Part shown: piece by piece, positions 33,180-41,317 of the stretch | Layout of the letters: each line of letters begins with the position of its first letter | How positions within the stretch are numbered: position 1 is the stretch's first letter | Source of the DNA: Jongsikchunia kroppenstedtii DSM 45133 | GTDB lineage: Bacteria > Actinomycetota > Actinomycetes > Mycobacteriales > Mycobacteriaceae | Direction: 5' to 3' | NCBI RefSeq assembly: GCF_000380485.1 | Contig: NZ_AQYG01000042.1 | Coordinates: 62,001-126,000, forward strand | Length of the DNA stretch: 64,000 nt | Notes under the pieces: generated by a model | What the model saw: only the letters and a program-made list of their open reading frames with translations | What the model was told of the DNA's origin: nothing | Databases searched by the model: none | Made by a program: the position numbers and the translations under genes

Positions 33180-35053
33180 TGGCCCGCAGTGACACAGCGG
33201 TGACGCGCTCCGCGCGCAAGGAACTGCTGCGCTTGGCAACGGCAGGCAGCGTCGACGACGGAAAGTCGACCCTGATCGGCCGACTGCTCTACGACAGCAA
33301 GAGCATCTTCAGCGATCAGCTGGAGTCGATCGAACGGGCCAGCTCCGAGCGCGGCGACGAGTACGCCAACCTCGCACTGCTCACCGACGGCCTGCGCGCC
33401 GAGCGCGAGCAGGGCATCACGATCGATGTCGCCTACCGCTACTTCGCCACGCCGCGAAGGAAATTCATCATCGCCGATACCCCGGGCCATGTGCAGTACA
33501 CGCGCAACATGGTGACCGGCGCGTCGACCGCCGACCTCGCGCTGATCCTCATCGATGCACGCAAGGGCGTCCTGGAGCAGACGCGTCGCCACGCGTTCCT
33601 GTCGTCGCTGCTCGGAATTCCGCACCTGGTGCTGTGCGTCAACAAGATGGACCTGGTCGATTGGTCGCAGGCGCGGTTCGAGGAGATTCAGGACGAGTTC
33701 AGCGCGTTCGCCAGCAAGCTGCACGTCAGCGACCTGTCGTTCATCCCGGTGTCGGCCTTGCAGGGCGACAACGTCGTCGACAAGTCCGAGAACATGCCCT
33801 GGTACCAGGGATCGTCACTGTTGCACCACATCGAGGAGGTGCATATCGGCTCGGACCGCAACCTGACCGATGCGCGGCTCCCGGTGCAGTACGTGATTCG
33901 CCCGCAGCGCAGCGATGGGTCCGACCACCGCAGCTACGCCGGCACGGTCGCCGGCGGAACTTTCAAGCCCGGCGACGAGATCGTGGTGCTGCCAAGCGGA
34001 TTCAGCACCAAGGTGGCGGAGATCTGGGGCCCGGGCGGCAGCCGGATCGAGGAGGCGTTCCCACCGATGGCGGTGACGATGTCGCTCGAGGACGAGATCG
34101 ACATCGCGCGCGGCGAGATGTTCGCCCGCCCGAACAACCGGCCGAACGTCGCCCGCGATCTGGACGCCATGGTCTGTTGGTTCTCCGACGACACCGAGCT
34201 GCGGCCGGGCAATCGGTACACCATCGCGACCACCACGCGAGACAGCAAAGCGGAGATCACCGGGCTCAACTACCGGCTCGATGTCAACTCGCTGCATCGT
34301 GACGAGAACGTAACGGCCCTGTCGCTCAACGAGATCGGGCGACTCACGCTGCGCACGCAGCAGCCGCTGATGTTCGACGCATACAGTCGCAACCGCGACA
34401 CCGGCAGCTTCATCCTGGTCGACGAGGCCACGAACAAGACGGTCGCCGCGGGCATGATCAATGGCACGGTGCGGCCCGATTCGAATGTGGTGTGGCACAA
34501 GTCGGCGATCACCCGCGACCAGCGTCCGCACTCGGGCGCCACGGTCTGGCTCACGGGTCTGTCGGGTTCCGGCAAGTCGTCGATCTCGGTCGAACTGGAG
34601 CGTCAGCTGGTCGCCGCCGGACGCCCGGCCTATCTGCTGGACGGCGACAACCTGCGGCACGGCCTCAATGCCGATCTCGAGTTCACCGACGACGATCGTC
34701 GCGAGAACATCCGCCGCGTCGCCGAGGTGGGCGCGCTGTTCGCCGACTCCGGTGCGGTCGCGATCATTTCGCTGATCAGTCCGTTCGCCGAGGAGCGCGG
34801 CAATGCGCGGCGGACGCATATCGACAAAGAACTGCCGTTCTACGAGATCTTCGTCGACACTCCGATCGAAGACTGCGAGCGACGCGATCCGAAGGGGCTC
34901 TATGCCCGTGCTCGCGCCGGTCAGATCGCCGATTTCACCGGCATCGACTCGCCGTACGAGCGGCCGTCGCATCCGGATCTGACCGTCACGCCCGATGATG
35001 GCGACCCGGCGACGATCGCTGAGATGATCATCCGGAACCTGGGGCTGGCATGA
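33179..35053 (+). CDS. cysNC: bifunctional sulfate adenylyltransferase subunit 1 / adenylylsulfate kinase
   Basis: 624 residues, a natural fusion of the GTPase CysN and the APS kinase CysC. The CysN half has the G1 loop GSVDDGKSTLIGRLL (about residues 19-33), DTPGH (G3) and NKMD (G4). The CysC half begins near residue 440 with WLTGLSGSGKSSISVELE as its ATP loop, LDGDNLRHGLN for substrate binding, and ARAGQIADFTGIDSPYE. Together with CysD it converts sulfate to PAPS. The same fusion is known in mycobacteria and rhodococci. PAPS can serve reduction or sulfotransferases; no PAPS/APS reductase is in the window. Confidence 0.96.
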   Translation: MARSDTAVTRSARKELLRLATAGSVDDGKSTLIGRLLYDSKSIFSDQLESIERASSERGDEYANLALLTDGLRAEREQGITIDVAYRYFATPRRKFIIADTPGHVQYTRNMVTGASTADLALILIDARKGVLEQTRRHAFLSSLLGIPHLVLCVNKMDLVDWSQARFEEIQDEFSAFASKLHVSDLSFIPVSALQGDNVVDKSENMPWYQGSSLLHHIEEVHIGSDRNLTDARLPVQYVIRPQRSDGSDHRSYAGTVAGGTFKPGDEIVVLPSGFSTKVAEIWGPGGSRIEEAFPPMAVTMSLEDEIDIARGEMFARPNNRPNVARDLDAMVCWFSDDTELRPGNRYTIATTTRDSKAEITGLNYRLDVNSLHRDENVTALSLNEIGRLTLRTQQPLMFDAYSRNRDTGSFILVDEATNKTVAAGMINGTVRPDSNVVWHKSAITRDQRPHSGATVWLTGLSGSGKSSISVELERQLVAAGRPAYLLDGDNLRHGLNADLEFTDDDRRENIRRVAEVGALFADSGAVAIISLISPFAEERGNARRTHIDKELPFYEIFVDTPIEDCERRDPKGLYARARAGQIADFTGIDSPYERPSHPDLTVTPDDGDPATIAEMIIRNLGLA

Positions 35054-35066
35054 GTGGGGTAGACGC

Positions 35067-35813
35067 ATGAGTACCGATATCGAGTTGGCCGGCGAACTGG
35101 CCACGGCCGCCGGCGAATTGCTGATGACGATTCGCGGCGAAGGGCTGACGGGCAAGGAGCTCGGCAAGGCGGGGGACCAGCGGTCCAACGCGTTCCTCCT
35201 GGAGAGGCTGGCCGCCGAGCGGCCCGACGACCGGGTGCTGTCCGAGGAATCTTCCGATGACAAGCGCCGGCTGACGGCCGATCGGGTGTGGATCATCGAC
35301 CCCCTGGACGGCACCCGCGAATACGGGATGGGCGGTCGGGCCGACTGGGCGGTGCACGTCGCACTGTGGGAGCGCGGCGACCTGACGGTCGGTGCCGTGG
35401 CGCTGCCTGCGCTGGGCCCGACCTATGTGTCGAACGCCGAACCGGTTGCGCCGCAAGAGGGCGTCGCACCGCCGCGGAACGGCATGGCCCGGGTTGTGGT
35501 CAGCGGCTCGCGGCCGCCCGAGTTCGCGCAGGCCGTCGCCGACGCGCTGGACGGCGAGCTGACCTCGGTCGGCTCGGCGGGTGCCAAGACGATGGCGGTG
35601 TTGCGCGGTGAGGCCGACGCGTATGTGCACGCCGGCGGGCAGTACGAATGGGATTCGGCCGCCCCGGTCGCGGTCGCGCGGGCAAAGGGACTGTGGTGCA
35701 GCCGGATCGACGGCTCGCCGCTGATTTACAACCAGGACGACGTCTACTTGCCCGACCTGGTCGTCTGCCGGCCGGAGCTCGCCGAGAAGGTGTTGGCGAC
35801 GATCGCCGGCTAG
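35067..35813 (+). CDS. cysQ: 3'(2'),5'-bisphosphate nucleotidase (PAP phosphatase)
   Basis: 248 residues of the inositol-monophosphatase-like family. Metal motifs are LSEESSDD, with the first Glu, and WIIDPLDGTREY (residues 76-87), which carries the DPxDGT signature; the C-terminal WDSAAPVAVARAKG is the third metal site. The enzyme removes the 3'-phosphate of PAP, the by-product of every PAPS-dependent sulfotransferase and of PAPS reduction. It lies 13 bases after cysNC in the same direction, completing a sulfation-support operon, and is followed by a compound hairpin. Confidence 0.93.
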   Translation: MSTDIELAGELATAAGELLMTIRGEGLTGKELGKAGDQRSNAFLLERLAAERPDDRVLSEESSDDKRRLTADRVWIIDPLDGTREYGMGGRADWAVHVALWERGDLTVGAVALPALGPTYVSNAEPVAPQEGVAPPRNGMARVVVSGSRPPEFAQAVADALDGELTSVGSAGAKTMAVLRGEADAYVHAGGQYEWDSAAPVAVARAKGLWCSRIDGSPLIYNQDDVYLPDLVVCRPELAEKVLATIAG

Positions 35814-35820
35814 GTCGTTA

Positions 35821-35891
35821 CTGGGAGCGTGAACCTGGAAAGGCGCCGTGGACGATATGTCCACGGCGCCTCGCTATCGTCACGTTCCCAG
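35821..35891. terminator. compound hairpin between cysQ and the SnoaL-like gene
   Basis: An inner perfect stem (AGGCGCCGTGGAC / GTCCACGGCGCCT) sits inside an outer stem (CTGGGAGCGTGA / TCACGTTCCCAG, one mismatch). It starts 7 bases after the cysQ stop and ends 13 bases before the stop of the convergent gene, so it can terminate both. Confidence 0.8.
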
Positions 35892-35904
35892 TCGCGCGGG
35901 CGAC

Positions 35905-36348
35905 TCAGTCCGCCTTGCGTACCGACTTCATCGTGGCCTCGACCTCCCAGAAAGCGCGCAGCGCAACCAGTTTGCCCTCGTCATTCGCCCGATAGGTGAA
36001 CACGCCGCGGGCCTCGGAGATGTGTCCGGCGATATGCGTGACGATCTTGCCGATGTAGGCGACCTCGTTCCCGCAGATGATCTCCTCGTCGAATTGGAAG
36101 TCCAGCTTCGTGGTGGGCGCGATCGCCTTGTCCCAGAACGCCGCGATCGCCTCCTTGCCGCGATGCCCCACGCCCTCCTCGTCGAAGAGCGACGGACCCA
36201 CCGGATCCTCGACGATCCCGTCGTCGGCGAAGTTGTCCAGCCAGCCCTGCTTGTCGCGGGCCTCGACCATGTCGCGCGAGCGGCGGCCGACGATGACGCC
36301 GGGCGCGTTCTCGCGATCGATGTTCAGGTAGGCGGGTTGATCAGACAT
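35905..36348 (-). CDS. SnoaL-like / ketosteroid-isomerase-superfamily protein
   Basis: 147 residues. Fold marks are the N-terminal helix DMVEARDKQGWLDNFADDGIVEDPVGPS (quoted as WLDNFADDGIVEDPVG), a central HRGKEAIAAFWDKAIAPTTKL and the strand pair RGVFTYRAND and LVALRAFWEVEA. This is the pattern of SnoaL-like cyclase/isomerase proteins in which WxxxxxxD and the PVG-like segment recur. Placement directly upstream of the ltp3 operon's end, 92 bases away on the same strand, suggests a steroid role, and delta5-3-ketosteroid isomerase is a possibility, but the catalytic Tyr/Asp pair cannot be assigned by eye. AAGGAG precedes the ATG at 36348. Confidence 0.8.
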   Translation of the reverse strand: MSDQPAYLNIDRENAPGVIVGRRSRDMVEARDKQGWLDNFADDGIVEDPVGPSLFDEEGVGHRGKEAIAAFWDKAIAPTTKLDFQFDEEIICGNEVAYIGKIVTHIAGHISEARGVFTYRANDEGKLVALRAFWEVEATMKSVRKAD

Positions 36349-36439
36349 CAATGTCTCCTTCGTGTTCGGGCCGATCGGGCTCACTCTCGCACGCACCGAC
36401 GGTCGATAGGCGGGGCCGTCCCGGCTGGTGGTCCGGCGA

Positions 36440-37618
36440 TCAGTGCTCGGGCTTGTCGGCCCCGACGAGCCACATCGAGTAGTACTGGGAGCCGCCGCCG
36501 TAGGCGTGACCGATCGCCTTGCGGGCGCCGTCGACCTGGTGGTCGCCGCCCTTGCCGGTGACCTGGATGGCGGCCTCGGCGAAGCGGATCATGCCCGATG
36601 CGCCAATCGGGTTGGAGGACAGCACGCCGCCGGAGGCGTTGACCGGCAGCTTGCCGCCGATTTCGGTCTCGCCGGCCTCGGTGAGCTTCCAGCCCTCGCC
36701 CTCCGGCATGAATCCGAGGTTCTCCAGCCACATCGGCTCGAACCAGGAGAAGGGGACGTAGATCTCCGCGGCGTCGATCTCCTCGAGCGGATTGGTGATG
36801 CCACCGGCCTTCCACAGCGCGGCCGCCGCATTCCGGCCGGCCAGCGGGCTAACCGTGTTGCGGTGGCTGTAGCTCAGCGGCTCGGTGCGCATCGCGGTGG
36901 CATGCACCCAGGCCACCGGAATGCCCTGGGCCACCGCATCATCTGCGGCCTGCTCGTCGCCGATGACGACGGCGCAGGCGCCGTCGGAGGACGGGCAGGT
37001 CTCGTCGAACCGGATCGGATCCCACAGCATCTGCGACTTCATCACCGACTCGACGGTGATGTCGGGCTGGTGCAGGTGCGCCAGCGGGTTCTTGGCGCCG
37101 TTGCGCCGGTCCTTGGTGGCGACGATCGCGCCGATGTGTTCGGGGGCACCCGACTGGCGGATGTACGAGCGCACGTGCGGGGCGAAGTACCCGCCCGCGC
37201 CGGCGCCGACCGGCATGGTGAACGGCACCGGAATACTCAACGCCCACATGGCATTCGATTCCGACTGCTTCTCCCACGACACCGCCAGCACCCGGCGGTG
37301 CACGCCCGAGGTGACCAGTGAAGCGGCGACGTTGGCGGTCGATCCGCCGACCGAGCCGGCGGTATGCACGCGGATCAGGCGCTTGCCCTCGGCGCCCAGC
37401 GCCGCGGCCATCGCCAGTTCCGGCATCATCGAGCCCTCGAAGAAGTCGGGGGCCTTGCCGACGACGATCGCGTCGATGTCATCGAATCCGACCTGGGCGT
37501 CGGCCAGCGCCTTGTCGATGGCGTCGCGGCACAGGCCGGCCATCGAGACGTCCTTGCGCTTGGCGACGTACTTGGTCTGCCCGGTGCCCAGCACCGCGGC
37601 GCGATAGCGTCCGGCCAT
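36440..37618 (-). CDS. ltp3: thiolase-like sterol-CoA lyase Ltp3
   Basis: 392-residue thiolase-fold protein lacking the classical thiolase N-terminal Cys motif. It begins YRAAVLGTGQTKY and contains DDIDAIVVGKAPDFFEGS, VHTAGSVGGSTANVAASLV and NASGGVLSSNPIGASGMIRFAEA, the C-terminal SGG...NP.GA.G motif that retains the second-half catalytic loop. In Rhodococcus, Ltp3 and Ltp4 are needed to remove the side chain of C24-branched plant sterols by a retro-aldol cleavage (published work known to me). Followed, in M. tuberculosis order, by the Rv3522/Rv3521-type genes. ATG at 37618 chosen at the onset of conservation. Third gene of DUF35-ltp4-ltp3. Confidence 0.88.
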   Translation of the reverse strand: MAGRYRAAVLGTGQTKYVAKRKDVSMAGLCRDAIDKALADAQVGFDDIDAIVVGKAPDFFEGSMMPELAMAAALGAEGKRLIRVHTAGSVGGSTANVAASLVTSGVHRRVLAVSWEKQSESNAMWALSIPVPFTMPVGAGAGGYFAPHVRSYIRQSGAPEHIGAIVATKDRRNGAKNPLAHLHQPDITVESVMKSQMLWDPIRFDETCPSSDGACAVVIGDEQAADDAVAQGIPVAWVHATAMRTEPLSYSHRNTVSPLAGRNAAAALWKAGGITNPLEEIDAAEIYVPFSWFEPMWLENLGFMPEGEGWKLTEAGETEIGGKLPVNASGGVLSSNPIGASGMIRFAEAAIQVTGKGGDHQVDGARKAIGHAYGGGSQYYSMWLVGADKPEH

Positions 37619-37619
37619 G

Positions 37620-38675
37620 TCAGTTGGCTCCTTCGGTTGCAGTGCTGGACATTCCGACGACCATGTTCTGCTGCAGCAGCGGGCCGCCGGTGGCGTGCGC
37701 CAGGGTGCGATCGGCGCCGCCCTGGGTGATCGCGGTGGCCGCGTAGCCGATGCGCTCGAGGCCGGCCGAGAACATCGGGTTGGCCGCCAGGGCACCGCCG
37801 GACGGCGTGATGTTCACCGAATCGGGCAGACGCAGCGCCGATTTCACGATCAGCTCCTGATGCGTATATGGCGTGTGCAGTTCGGCCACATCGAACGAGC
37901 GGTCGGAACCGAGTGCCGTGTCGCCGGCCAGCGCCGTCGACGGCGAGGCGGTCAGATCGCGGGCACCGAAGTTCGGTGTGTCGATGCGGTGGTCCCAGCC
38001 GGTGATCCAGGCGGGACGCGCGACGAGCTGCTTGGCCCGTTCGGCCGAGGCCAGGATGACGACCGCGGCGCCGTCGGTGTATTGACCGATGTCATGCGCG
38101 CGCAACGGATTCGCGACGTAGTCCGAGGCCAGGAGGCTCGCGGCGTCGCCGCCACGCACCCGGGCGCCGACCGCGGCCATGTCGGCCTCGGTCCAGGCTC
38201 CGGAATCGATGCCGGCCCGAGCCTGCAGCCCGGCCAACGACCGGGCGTCGGCCCAGAGCGGCGCCACCGTGTACGGGTCGGTCTGCATCGCAAGGGTGCG
38301 GTCCATGTCGCCGGCCGACGGTTTGCCGAAGCCGTAGGCCAGGGCCAGGTCGACCTCGCCCGTCGCGATCTTCACCCACGCCTCGTACAGCGCCCAGGCG
38401 CCGTCCATCTCGACATGCGATTCGTTGATCGACGGCGTCGCGCCGATCGAGTCGATCGCCGAGATGAACGAGAAGGCGCGGCCGGCAAGGTAGTCCGACG
38501 ACCCGGAACACCAGAAGCCGATGTCCTCGCGGCGGATGCCGAGTTCGGCGTACAGCTTCTGGAAACAGGGGACCAGCATCTCGACGCCGTTGGTGGTGCC
38601 GGACGACTCGGCCACGTGCTCGCTGTGGGCGAAGCCCACGACCGCAATGGGCGGCACTGCTTTATCGCTACTCAC
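37620..38675 (-). CDS. ltp4: thiolase-like sterol-CoA lyase Ltp4
   Basis: 351 residues, a shorter thiolase-fold homologue. It starts AVPPIAVVGFAHSEH, has DIGFWCSGSSDYLAGRAFSF in the position of the nucleophile loop, ELHTPYTHQELIVKSAL and NITPSGGALAANPMFSAGLERIG. Probable function is the partner or alternative lyase with Ltp3 in C24-branched sterol side-chain cleavage, usually working with a DUF35 protein. Its start overlaps the DUF35 stop (ATGA type) and its stop lies one base from the ltp3 start, so all three are co-translated. Confidence 0.87.
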   Translation of the reverse strand: MSSDKAVPPIAVVGFAHSEHVAESSGTTNGVEMLVPCFQKLYAELGIRREDIGFWCSGSSDYLAGRAFSFISAIDSIGATPSINESHVEMDGAWALYEAWVKIATGEVDLALAYGFGKPSAGDMDRTLAMQTDPYTVAPLWADARSLAGLQARAGIDSGAWTEADMAAVGARVRGGDAASLLASDYVANPLRAHDIGQYTDGAAVVILASAERAKQLVARPAWITGWDHRIDTPNFGARDLTASPSTALAGDTALGSDRSFDVAELHTPYTHQELIVKSALRLPDSVNITPSGGALAANPMFSAGLERIGYAATAITQGGADRTLAHATGGPLLQQNMVVGMSSTATEGAN

Positions 38676-39676
38676 AGGTGATCCTTGTAGGTCTCGTAGT
38701 CCGCGTCCGGCTCACCGGTCGGACGGAAATGGCTGATGTTGCGCAGGGTGTAGTCCCACTCGGCCTCGGGTCGCCACACGGCCTCGATGCGCATGCCCAT
38801 CCGCACCTCGGAGGCCTCGACGTCGAGGATCAGGTGCAGAAACGGAATGTCGGCCCCGTCGAGCAGCACATACGCCGCGACATACGGCGGCTTGATCTGC
38901 TGGCCCAGGAACGGAACGTTGACGATGCAGAAGGTGGTGACGATTCCCTTGTCGGACACCTCGACCGGCTCCATGCCGGGCACACCGGTCTTGGGGCTGG
39001 TCTCGCGGCCGGGGACATAGACCTCGTTCTCGACGGTGCGAGTGCCGATGATCTTGCCCTCCTTGAGGCCGCGCAGGTAGGCGGATTCGGGGGCGGTCGC
39101 GCTGTGCTTCACGGTCATCGACACCGGCGTGACGACCATCGTCCCGGCGTCCTCGCCGAGTTCGGCGGTGTTCGCCGGTACGTCCGCGGCGGTGTCGCCG
39201 GGCACGAAGTAGGCGATGTCGGTGACGAGGCCGGTGCGCTGGGCCGACCACTCGGCCCGCACCCGCATGCCGGTGCTGAGCTGGTCGGCCGAGTCGGCCT
39301 TGATCACGTGCAGCAGGTCGGTGTCGGCGCCGTCGAGGCGAATCAGCGCCCAGCCGAACGGTTCGGCCAGCGCCTGCCCCTCTTTGGGCTCCGGCTGCCA
39401 CGACCAGGACTTCACGGTGCCCACCGGGGCGACTGTGACGAATTCGGTTGTGGCGGCGTGAGTCACCGGGTCGTATTCGCTGGGTGGCACGAACACGCGG
39501 CCGTCGCTGGCGCGCGAGCCGATGATCTCCCCGGCGATCAGGCCGCCGGCGAATCGGCCGAGCACCGATCCCAGCGAACGTGTGTAGTCGAAGGCGTTGG
39601 TGAGCGGGGCCGTCAGGTTCTCCTCGGCGGGCGGGGGAACCGGTGCGACGGCGGTCTCGAGGTACGAACTGGTCAC
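38672..39676 (-). CDS. tandem DUF35-type OB-fold protein (Rv3521-like)
   Basis: 334 residues from GTG at 39676. It holds two similar halves: GEIIGSRASDGRVFVPP with LLHVIKA and STGMRVRAEW, then GKIIGTRTVENEVYVPG with FLHLILD and RMGMRIEAVW. Each half resembles the OB-fold of DUF35 proteins that bind thiolase-like partners (as ChsH2 does with Ltp2), but the zinc-ribbon cysteines that normally precede the fold are missing in both. It heads the ltp4-ltp3 operon and so probably supplies or holds the CoA substrate for these lyases. The KstR box ends nine bases before the start codon, so the transcript may be nearly leaderless. Confidence 0.85.
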   Translation of the reverse strand: MTSSYLETAVAPVPPPAEENLTAPLTNAFDYTRSLGSVLGRFAGGLIAGEIIGSRASDGRVFVPPSEYDPVTHAATTEFVTVAPVGTVKSWSWQPEPKEGQALAEPFGWALIRLDGADTDLLHVIKADSADQLSTGMRVRAEWSAQRTGLVTDIAYFVPGDTAADVPANTAELGEDAGTMVVTPVSMTVKHSATAPESAYLRGLKEGKIIGTRTVENEVYVPGRETSPKTGVPGMEPVEVSDKGIVTTFCIVNVPFLGQQIKPPYVAAYVLLDGADIPFLHLILDVEASEVRMGMRIEAVWRPEAEWDYTLRNISHFRPTGEPDADYETYKDHL

Positions 39677-39684
39677 ACTCCAAC

Positions 39685-39698
39685 TAGAACACGTTCTA
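39685..39698. promoter_or_regulatory. KstR box (DUF35-ltp4-ltp3 / F420 oxidoreductase)
   Basis: TAGAACACGTTCTA matches the consensus fully and is almost perfectly palindromic. It lies between the divergent operons, very close to the minus-strand start at 39676 and 93 bases before the plus-strand start at 39792. Confidence 0.85.
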
Positions 39699-39791
39699 GT
39701 ATTGGTGCGCAAGGGTGGCCCTGCCGGGCACCCCGGAGCCGGACGGATCCCCGGGATCGGGTCGGCTTTCCGCACGTGATGAGGAGTTGGA

Positions 39792-40829
39792 ATGAAGCTT
39801 GGTCTGCAACTCGGGTACTGGGGCGCCGGTCCCATCGGAGGCGCTCCTGAACTGATCGCGGCCGCCGAGGAGTCGGGATTCGACGCGGTGTTCACCGCCG
39901 AATCGTGGGGCAGCGACGCCTACACCCCGCTGGCTTGGTGGGGTGCGGCGACCGAACGGATCCGGCTCGGCACCGCGGTGGCGCAGCTGTCGGCGCGGCC
40001 GCCGACGTCGTTGGCGATGCATGCGCTGACGATCGACCACCTGTCGGGCGGCCGGCACATCATCGGACTCGGCGTGTCCGGGCCGCAGGTCGTCGAGGGC
40101 TGGTACGGCGAGCCGTTCGCCAAACCGCTCGCCCGCACCCGCGAGTACGTGCAGATCGTGCGGGAAGTGCTGGCGCGCGAGGGCAAGGTCGTCAATGCCG
40201 GCCCGCACTACCCGTTGCCCTACCCGGCCGACGCTCCCGGCTCCACGGGCCTCGGCAAGTCGCTGAAGCCGATCACCCACCCGCTGCGCGCCGACATCCC
40301 GATCTGGCTGGGCGCCGAAGGGCCGAAAAACGTTGCGCAGACGGCCGAAATCGCCGACGGCTGGCTGGCGATCTACTACACGCCGCGGCTGTCGAAGCAG
40401 TACGAGGGCTGGCTCGCCGAGGGGCTGTCGCGGCCGGGTGCCCGGCAGACGCGCGAGACCTTCGAGGTGGCGGCTACCGTGCAGGTCGTCATCACCGACG
40501 ACATCCCCGCGGCGATCGACGCCTACCGCCCCGCGACCGCGCTGTACGTCGGCGGAATGGGCGCCAAGGAGAAGAACTTCCACGCCGATCTGTACCGCCG
40601 GATGGGCTACGAGCGGGAGGTTGACCGGATCGGTGAGCTGTTCCTGGCAGGCAAGAAGGCCGAGGCGATCGCGGCCGTGCCGGACGAGATGGTCGCCGAG
40701 ACGATGATCGTCGGACCGAAGGAGAAGGTCCGCGACGAGATCGTGCGCTGGGAAGAGGCCGGCGTCAGCATGCTGATGGTCACCGCCCGGACCCCGGACC
40801 TGATCCGCGGCCTGGCCGAACTGGTCTAG
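39792..40829 (+). CDS. LLM-class F420-dependent oxidoreductase (Rv3520c-like)
   Basis: 345 residues with the luciferase-like TIM-barrel fold. It begins KLGLQLGYWGAGP, then AEESGFDAVFTAESWGSDAYTPLAWWGAATERIRLGTAV (quoted as FDAVFTAESWGSDAYTPL) and GRHIIGLGVSGPQVVEGWYG, which match F420-dependent members of the family in mycobacteria. Likely role is F420H2-dependent oxidation or reduction of a steroid intermediate; the substrate is unknown. GAGGAG precedes the ATG. Divergent from the Ltp operon across a KstR box, the same neighbourhood as M. tuberculosis Rv3520c-Rv3521-Rv3522. Confidence 0.88.
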   Translation: MKLGLQLGYWGAGPIGGAPELIAAAEESGFDAVFTAESWGSDAYTPLAWWGAATERIRLGTAVAQLSARPPTSLAMHALTIDHLSGGRHIIGLGVSGPQVVEGWYGEPFAKPLARTREYVQIVREVLAREGKVVNAGPHYPLPYPADAPGSTGLGKSLKPITHPLRADIPIWLGAEGPKNVAQTAEIADGWLAIYYTPRLSKQYEGWLAEGLSRPGARQTRETFEVAATVQVVITDDIPAAIDAYRPATALYVGGMGAKEKNFHADLYRRMGYEREVDRIGELFLAGKKAEAIAAVPDEMVAETMIVGPKEKVRDEIVRWEEAGVSMLMVTARTPDLIRGLAELV

Positions 40830-40935
40830 CCGCCGGTCGTTCGGCCGATCGCCGTCTACGACGCGTGTCGACCGTCTGAACGAGTTCCGGCGGAATCAGT
40901 CAATGATCGTGACGTCGGCCGATATCGTCCGGAAT

Positions 40936-41313
40936 ATGGCGAACATACGGTGCAGAGCCGGTTCAATCACGGCGACGATCGCCGTCATGATGGCGATCGT
41001 CACCGCATGTGATTCGGGATCGACGACGGCAAAAGATGATTGCCCCGCGCCTGCCGGGGATTCGATCACGCTGCGCGCCAACGCCACGCCGGCGCAGGAG
41101 GTCGCCGGGGGCCGCGTCGGGTTGTCCTCAGCCACCGACACCGAGGCGGTGCTCTATCGAGATCCCGGCCCGCCCAAGGAGATCCGGGTGAAGGTCGGTG
41201 ACTCCTTCGAGGTGGGTCCCGTCCGGTATCGACTGCTCGCGGCGTGCTCCGTACATCCGCCGAGGGAACAGCCTGGTTCCACCCGCGCGATCGCCTATAT
41301 CCGGGCCGAATGA
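40936..41313 (+). CDS. small lipoprotein of unknown function
   Basis: 125 residues from ATG at 40936. A basic start (MANIRCR) and hydrophobic segment lead to the lipobox IVTAC with Cys at residue 25, so the mature protein should be lipid-anchored on the outer face of the membrane. The mature part has two more cysteines (DDCPAP and LLAACSV) and a beta-rich composition. No family is recognised. It converges on the P450 gene, with only four bases between the stops. A longer form from 40903 is possible but lacks a better ribosome site. Confidence 0.65.
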   Translation: MANIRCRAGSITATIAVMMAIVTACDSGSTTAKDDCPAPAGDSITLRANATPAQEVAGGRVGLSSATDTEAVLYRDPGPPKEIRVKVGDSFEVGPVRYRLLAACSVHPPREQPGSTRAIAYIRAE

Positions 41314-41317
41314 GCGA

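Noticed and set aside
35905-36348. Call as delta5-3-ketosteroid isomerase
   Set aside because: The fold fits, but the catalytic Tyr and Asp residues cannot be placed by eye and SnoaL-like proteins vary widely in function.
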